Origin: Metellina segmentata
Taxonomy: Eukaryota; Arthropoda; Arachnida; Araneae; Tetragnathidae
Direction of reading: 5' to 3'
DNA length: 64,000 nt
NCBI GenBank assembly: GCA_947359465.1
Contig: OX375872.1
Span: 133,660,011 to 133,724,010 of the forward strand
The first letter of the stretch is position 1. The number at the start of each line of letters is the position of its first letter. The notes below the pieces were generated by a model. It did not search any database and was not told where the DNA came from. It saw nothing but the letters and a program-made list of their open reading frames with translations. The position numbers were made by a program, and so were the translations under genes. Shown piece after piece: positions 58,613 to 64,000 of the stretch.

Positions 58613-59290
58613 ATTAATTCCTTGGAATTGCGACTGTCATTTCATAAATTTCATTACGTATTTTTAAATAATGGTTCAAAATTAACTAAATCTTCTAGAA
58701 CCACTGTACTATTTACGATTACTAACGTTTATGCGAAACAAAATCTGAGGACCTTTTAAATGAGCATATATTTTAGTCCGTTTTTTTTTGTTGCAAATAT
58801 TCAAAATTTTATACTCTTTGGTATTGTTTCCATTATTTGGCGAATCTTTTTTAATAGAGATTTGCAAAACTGTTATTTCACGATAACAGTAGCAACTGTT
58901 ATGGTTGAATTACGGTTACAGTTGTTATCTATTTATATTAACAATTTTGTTATCAGTTGGCAACTAAATTTTATGCCTCTTATTGACATTAAAATTAATT
59001 TTAACAATTGTTAACTGTTATAATTAACCATTAATTAATTTTGAAAAAGTTTTTCAACTTTTTATTCTTAATAAAAATTCATATCGATTAAAATTTTTTC
59101 AACTAAATTTAATTCGATTTAAATTGTTTCACTGCTATCTCAATAGCGTTTATCGGCAGACATTAATAGTTTTGACAGCAGTTATCTTTTATTTAGTAAT
59201 AACTGTTCTTTAAACTGCTATCGGTTTTTATTGATTCGTTATTTTCATTGAATGTAGTTTTTCCAATCTTACAATGGGATTATTTTACAG

Positions 59291-59355
59291 ATTGAGAATA
59301 AATACAAGATAAACGCATCAAATGTGAGGAAGATATACAAGAAATCTAGAAAAGG
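59291..59355 (+). CDS. grh: grainyhead exon (dimerisation domain, part 2)
   Basis: 21 codons plus two bases, acceptor tattttacag, donor GTAAGG, phase 2. The peptide IENKYKINASNVRKIYKKSR plus K continues the ubiquitin-like domain; the family has IE.KY.I....I..IYK..KKGI here. Very conserved and unambiguous despite its short length. Confidence 0.94.
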
Positions 59356-59539
59356 GTAAGGATTTTATTGATCATGTCAATAACTATGCGGAATCGCAAA
59401 ATAGTTAACTAAACGCTGTAATTGGTGGCACAGCAGGTGGTGGTGTAATATGAATAATGTAACTCATGGGTGAAATCCAAGTGTTAAATTATAATTGAAG
59501 TCAATTCGGAGCATAGAACCTATTAGAGGCAAGGTCTGA

Positions 59540-60240
59540 AATGAAGAAAGGATACCAGGATTATTGTTAGGATTCTATATTTTTGGTGACACTAAACAAA
59601 GCATCTAATATCACTGCTTGAAAAACCTTTGGTATAAATTCTTTGTCAACACGTGCACTGTCACCCCTCTCCAAACTTCAACATCACGCCAACGTGAGGA
59701 CATTTAAGGCCCTGACAGGTGTATCGAGCACAAGCCACATTGTACATGACGGTCTTTGGGTTGAACCGTTTCAAACTCGCAAGCATCCTGTTTCTAATCT
59801 TATACTCTTCCAGCTCTGCTACCGCGGCCCAGTGTATTTTGGGTAAAGGTAAACAATGCTGCGGGAACCATTAATAAAAAAAATATTTGATAAAAATTAT
59901 TTGTTAGGCTTCCCTGTGTTTTGTTAGACCTCTATGTTTTTCAAACCACTAAACAATGCCTCGCGTACCACTGATTGAAAATTGCTCTTTGGTATTGTTA
60001 AACAATGCGTACCAATGATATAAATTATTGAATTATCTGTTTAATATTACAAAACAATGCCTTTCGTACCACTAAACAATGCCTCGCGTACCACTGACCA
60101 ACACCTCTGGTATAGTTTATTTCTTAGGTCCCCTATGTCCATTATATTAGGCTTCTGCGTTTTTGGTATCACATAGCAGTGACTCGTGTACCGCTTACCA
60201 AAACCCCCTTGTATAAAATATTTGTTCGGCTTCCCCATCT
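59540..60240. repeat. minisatellite, split by a SINE fragment
   Basis: cactaaacaatgcctcgcgt, accactga and ctctggtataa.tt.tttgt, taggcttccctatgttttt recur irregularly. Confidence 0.78.
59658..59830 (-). repeat. type II SINE 5' half, minus strand
   Basis: On the minus strand it starts at the head CCGCGGTAGCAGAGCTGGAA and runs to ttggagaggggtgac; the 3' half is missing. Confidence 0.82.
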
Positions 60241-60729
60241 GAAATATAAGGTCAAAAGCCCCTAAAAGTTTAACAAAATTGGATTACTTGCAACAGTAGT
60301 TAATACATATTACTTGACAATTTTCGATTGTCTTTTAGAGATGTTTGTTGCACAAAATCGGAACTCCCCAACCTAAACAATCCACGAAGGCCTTTCAAAA
60401 CAAATTCGAGGTCGCGTACAGTCGAAAGTAAATGTGTGCAATTTATTTTTTCATTATCTTTCTGTTTGATGTGTTAGAATCAGACGGCTCTATCCAAATT
60501 CAAACGAGAAGGACGATCGAGGCCACGCTTGCTAAAATGTAAATACTGCATGTTTCTGTATTCCTTTATTGTCTCTCGGATAGCTGTTGGAAAGGGCTCC
60601 TCCGTCTGTATTTTAATCCCGACGGTCATTCAATACAAATTTGAGGCTACGTTGCAGTAATAAATGAATAAATTTATTTTGGGATTTTCTTTTGTCTTGC
60701 GGAATTCGGTCTCCCTCACACCTTCGCAC

Positions 60730-61660
60730 GTTTACTGAGAAACTTTGGTTCATACGAAAGGAATGAAAAGTCGATTTCCTTTCTGTCTATGGGCTTCCAA
60801 ATTCATTCCAGTTTCGAAAGAAAATATGTTGCTATCCTTTGGAATGGAAAATATCCGTCACTGTAGAGTCCCAATGTTCTTCTAAAATAGATGAACTTCC
60901 AAATTGATTTGAGTTTTGAAGTAAAAATTTTGATATCCCCTTCCGAAAGAAAAATGTCAGTCACTAGAGTCCCACTGTTCTTTTAAAATGGACAGGCTCT
61001 TCCAAATTGATTTCAATTTTTAAGTAAAAATGTTGATATCCTTTGAAAAGAAAAGTATCAATCACTTCAGAGTTCCGCTTTTCTTCCCAGTGACGGCCCT
61101 AGAACATTTTTATAGGTGGTGCGAGATCTCCTAGTTGCGCACCTAACCATACTTTCAGAGCACCTTCTATGCAGTCGGTTAACCGATCAATTAAGTGACA
61201 TATATGCTACATTTTGTTTATTTACAGGAATAATGATAAGTGCTTTGATTAAAAAATACATTATTTGATAAACATATTTTTATTAAACAGCAGATCTCAA
61301 TTACATAAAATTCAACATACTATATGGTCACCTCTCTCGATTTATCAATGGCAAAATTCTGTATACGGTTGGAATAATTTGTACTTTGTGCAATATCTTT
61401 AGTAAGTAGTTTAGTAATGTTTGCTATTGATTTTGTTAAATAAAATTATACCAACTAAATGTACAAACAGCTATGGTTTTCTCCGTGCAGTATTTAATTT
61501 CAGCGCCCCCACCCCCCAAAGGCAGCGCCCGATGCGGTCGCACTGCATTTATTTCAGTTTTGAAATAAAAAATGTTGACATCCTCCGGAAAGAAAAATAT
61601 CATTCACTAGAGTTCTACTGTTCTTTCAAAATGATAGACATCTAAATTTATATTTCAGTT
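60730..61660. repeat. minisatellite, ~115-bp unit, split by a hAT-like element
   Basis: ttccaaattgatttcagttt, tgaaataaaaatgttgatat, cctttggaaagaaaa.tatc, cactagagtcccactgttct recurs near 60787, 60897, 61007, 61550 and 61640. Confidence 0.82.
61088..61545. mobile_element. hAT-like non-autonomous element, 458 bp
   Basis: Starts CAGTGACGGCCCTAGAAC; the right end read on the minus strand is CAGTGCGACCGCATCGGGC. Both are hAT-style CAGTG ends and the element interrupts a minisatellite unit. I did not find a clean 8-bp duplication (tttcttcc left, catttatt right). Confidence 0.55.
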
Positions 61661-62025
61661 TTGAAATAAAAAAAATTTTATCTTTTGGGGAAAACAAAGG
61701 TATCATTACTATATATCGTTTAATTTCTCATTTTTTGAATAAAAGAAGATAAGGTGAACTGCTTTAGCGCATTTAATTATGTTGCTGTTAATTTGAATGC
61801 AATACTTATTTCAAACTTCAAGGCAATATAATTTTAATGCATGATCTACAAATAAAACCAATTTTTTTAAATATCAGCCATTCAGTAAATACGAGTAGTT
61901 GAACTAAACGTCCAAGTAATAAATCCTATTTGAAAATTCCGTAACTAGTCGATTTCCAATCAATAAGTAGTCCGTATTACCACGAGCTCAAAATTTAATT
62001 ACAATTGAGGTATACTCAAATATGG

Positions 62026-62066
62026 ATGAAGTTGTGTTGCTCCAGTGCGACGTTGATTAAATACCC
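62026..62066 (+). repeat. SINE tail fragment
   Basis: gaagttgtgttgctccagtg, cgacgttgattaaat only. Confidence 0.75.
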
Positions 62067-62765
62067 AAATATGGATAATGCACTAAAAATGTACTCATTT
62101 CTTTCCTTTTTGGTTGGGTTTTATGGCTCAAACGCTATGTTTGGCCCTGCTGCCCCAAACACAAGAGAGACAACGTCAATTAATGAACTTACACACAAGA
62201 AAAGTTTTATTAACAGAAAGAAAGGCACCCTGGGTATTCTTTTATTAAAAGTGAACATTATAATCTTTATATATATATATAAATCCTGTTAGATATAAAT
62301 TGTTTCTTAAATATGTATAATTTTTTTAGAAATTGGTTTTAAAAATTGTTAGACATAAATTCCTACCGAAGACAGCTAGTAATGCGATATCCAGTCAAAA
62401 GAGAATAAAAACCGGTAATTTCCTTTTAAAAACGGTCTTGAAGAACTACATTCTCTGATTAATAGAAAGTATAAACACATTGTTTCTCAATGTAGATGTA
62501 AAATGTAAAAAACGCGAACGATGCACGTGTTAATCTATACTGTAACCTGCCGTTTACTCAAGATGGCGATTCTTTCAATCAATAGATGTGGCTGTTAAGT
62601 CATAAATGGCTTGTAGGGTAAAAGATGTTGTATACTTTTCGAAAATCTCGACGCTTAAAAGGATAGTATCTCTGAATAATAATTGTATGAAATTTAACTG
62701 ATACAACAAATATGAAAAGTAAATCTTGGTGGTACAATGTGTTTTCATTTAAATCTTTTTTGCAG

Positions 62766-62883
62766 AATTTTGGTCCAAGTGGACGACGATATTGTGAAAC
62801 ACTACTGCAATGAGGATGCGTGTATCATCGAAGTGACGAAAGTGGACGAAGAATCGTGTGACGTCACATTAGTCGAAGTGTAG
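62766..62883 (+). CDS. grh: grainyhead last coding exon with stop
   Basis: One base completes a glycine codon, then 38 codons and TAG. The peptide begins ILVQVDDDIVKHYCNEDACI and ends CDVTLVEV. The family has GI.V.MDD.IV.HY.NED.F...V......Y.VTLTE, so this is the genuine C terminus: last strands of the dimerisation domain with the conserved DD and HY.NED motifs. The acceptor has a long T tract (ctttttttgcag). Confidence 0.95.
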
Positions 62884-63345
62884 TCACCAAAACGTTCTCC
62901 AAAACGCATCAAATGAAAAAAGGTTCCTTCTCATCTTGTGTGGGCTTCAGCTTCTCAAAATATCATCGAATTGTTTAGTTTTATTGTGTATTCGTATTTT
63001 ACTATTCCGCAAGCATCTTGAAGAACAGTGTTCATGTTTGGGTCTTATTTATGAACCCTCTAAAAAGTCGCATTTGTGATGAACCTTTTATTAAGATTTC
63101 ACCGTGTGCCTCGAATTGGACACAAGAAGTGCACTTTGGTGAAAATGTGCATTTCAGTATGTTTATATGGCTAAAGGGAAGAGTATTTGTGTAAATATTG
63201 AACACCAACCAGACTCTTGTGAAAAGTTGTTTTAAAGTTTCCGTTAAAATTTATATTAATGGAATCTATCTTGCTATTTTTTATTAGCAATTTTACATTT
63301 ACAGCTTATATTCTGCCTAAGCCAAATAAAAAGAACTGCAAAAGA
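62884..63345 (+). other. grh: grh 3' untranslated region (end approximate)
   Basis: Follows the stop codon directly. The first canonical signal seen is AATAAA at 63325-63330, so cleavage is expected about 15-25 bases later. Longer isoforms cannot be excluded. Confidence 0.6.
63325..63330 (+). terminator. grh: polyadenylation signal AATAAA
   Basis: Canonical hexamer 442 bases after the grh stop codon, in gccAATAAAaag. It is the first I see downstream of the stop. Confidence 0.6.
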
Positions 63346-64000
63346 AAGCATCTTATTTCCAAGGAAATTCGAATTCTTTGATACGTCTTGAAGTGCATGG
63401 AAATGCTGAAGGAATTTTGATACAAATATGCAGAGTTTTTATACAGATATATAAAGATATATATTTTATATGCCTCTTTTTACAACTGCGCTGTTTTGTT
63501 CATGAAAATAATTTTGGTTATGTTAAGGAAAACAGCCATCAAGAAGTGCAAAAAAATACCTTGAAGATTCCACCCATATGAATTTCTATTGAATTCATTG
63601 AATGTACTTAAACTCTGCTTAGTTACTAATCGAAATGTGTGTTGCAGACAAGACGCAGACCGTCCAATTTTACGAAAGAGAATTTCTCCGTATCTACTGA
63701 ACATCGGTCTGTAACGCCATCAACAGTCTGTAACATCTTATCGTATGCTATCGATATTACTCTGCTGATGAACTTTGAACTCTTCTGTCTGGAACCTAGT
63801 ACACCCTTTCTCAATATTTCACAAGACATTTACTGTGTAAAGTAGAAATTTTACTGCTGACTTTTTATGTAATGATTGCACACAAAATGGCTGGAGTATA
63901 GCATTTCATAAAACTAATTTCCATTAATTTTTCTTAATTTGAAATATTTTTAAAGATAGTTTTCGTAGCATTGTAAAAGCTACTATGGAAAAAAATAGTT
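63346..64000. other. downstream flank, nothing recognised
   Basis: AT-rich sequence with short open frames on both strands, none resembling a known protein. It may be extended 3'UTR or intergenic DNA. Confidence 0.5.

Larger units (their letters stand above)
56872..59290 (+). other. grh: grh intron, 2.4 kb
   Basis: GTAAGT to attttacag. Holds a duplicated block (57165-57545), a possible solo transposon terminus (57142) and a SINE with target duplication (58227-58612). Nothing recognised in 57546-58212 and 58627-59290. Confidence 0.83.
59356..62765 (+). other. grh: grh intron, 3.4 kb (last intron)
   Basis: GTAAGG to tcttttttgcag. Mostly two minisatellite arrays (59540-60240 and 60730-61660), each interrupted by a mobile element. 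Nothing recognised in 60241-60730 and 61661-62765 apart from a short SINE tail at 62026. Confidence 0.83.
19290..62883 (+). other. grh: grainyhead-like transcription factor gene, 3' half (gene-level view)
   Basis: Eight exons joined in order give about 251 residues ending in a stop codon. Intron phases after exons 1 to 7 of this window are 0, 1, 0, 2, 1, 0 and 2, and each following exon resumes in the matching phase. Residues 1-57 are the last part of the CP2 DNA-binding domain, 58-162 a linker with a possible nuclear localisation patch (PPPKRMK, about 150-156), and 163-251 the ubiquitin-like dimerisation domain. Grainyhead proteins are nuclear activators or repressors of epidermal and tracheal genes; that role is family knowledge. 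The start codon, transactivation region and most of the DNA-binding domain must lie upstream of the window. KGAERKTRDEERR and the C-terminal domain distinguish grainyhead/GRHL from its LSF/TFCP2 relatives. Confidence 0.93.

Noticed and set aside
1..64000. Endogenous virus, retrotransposon polymerase or toxin gene
   Set aside because: No reverse transcriptase, integrase, capsid or toxin-like reading was recognised; all coding relics found are DNA-transposon transposases.

Overview
The window reads as animal nuclear DNA: AT-rich, intron-dominated, full of short interspersed elements with tRNA-like heads, DNA transposons and local tandem arrays, with no dense coding. Its one recognisable host gene is the 3' half of a grainyhead-type (CP2/GRHL) transcription factor on the + strand. 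The protein is arthropod-like, and the repeat set suggests a chelicerate, most likely a spider. The phylum rests on protein resemblance and the spider assignment on my impression of the repeats, so a SINE search would be needed to settle it.

Eight coding exons were found at 19290-19391, 32812-32878, 47037-47200 (alternative end 47179), 50644-50711, 51806-51891, 56786-56871, 59291-59355 and 62766-62883. All junctions have AG/GT borders and the reading phases agree across every intron, giving about 251 residues. In order these are the end of the CP2 DNA-binding domain, a divergent linker with a basic PPPKRMK patch, and the C-terminal ubiquitin-like dimerisation domain. The stop is at 62881-62883, followed by a 3'UTR with AATAAA at 63325. 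Positions 1-19289 are taken as upstream intron; no earlier grh exon was recognised there.

The introns are built from two kinds of material. The first is local tandem arrays with units of about 45 to 600 bp, each array with its own sequence; by my eye-set boundaries they cover roughly a third of the window. The second is mobile elements: three SINE types, a hAT transposon with a broken transposase, hAT-like MITEs with 8-bp target duplications, a non-autonomous Helitron, a TTAA-flanked MITE family rich in the palindrome GACGAGATATCTCGTC, fold-back elements, a nearly intact DD41D Tc1/mariner-type transposon (44273-45774), and a decayed DD34D mariner fragment.

Several elements are nested so cleanly that insertion order can be read. 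A hAT sits in a SINE (957-2352). A SINE pair sits in an older SINE (43101-44056). A 48-bp array was hit by a hAT MITE, which was itself hit by a 245-bp TIR element and a Helitron (14745-17010). The most unusual features touch splicing: the exon-3 acceptor lies in the last unit of a ~60-bp minisatellite whose units repeat a pyrimidine tract plus AG, the exon-2 donor region is triplicated downstream, and exon 3 has two in-frame donors 21 nt apart. No virus-derived sequence, toxin gene, rRNA, functional tRNA or CRISPR array was recognised.
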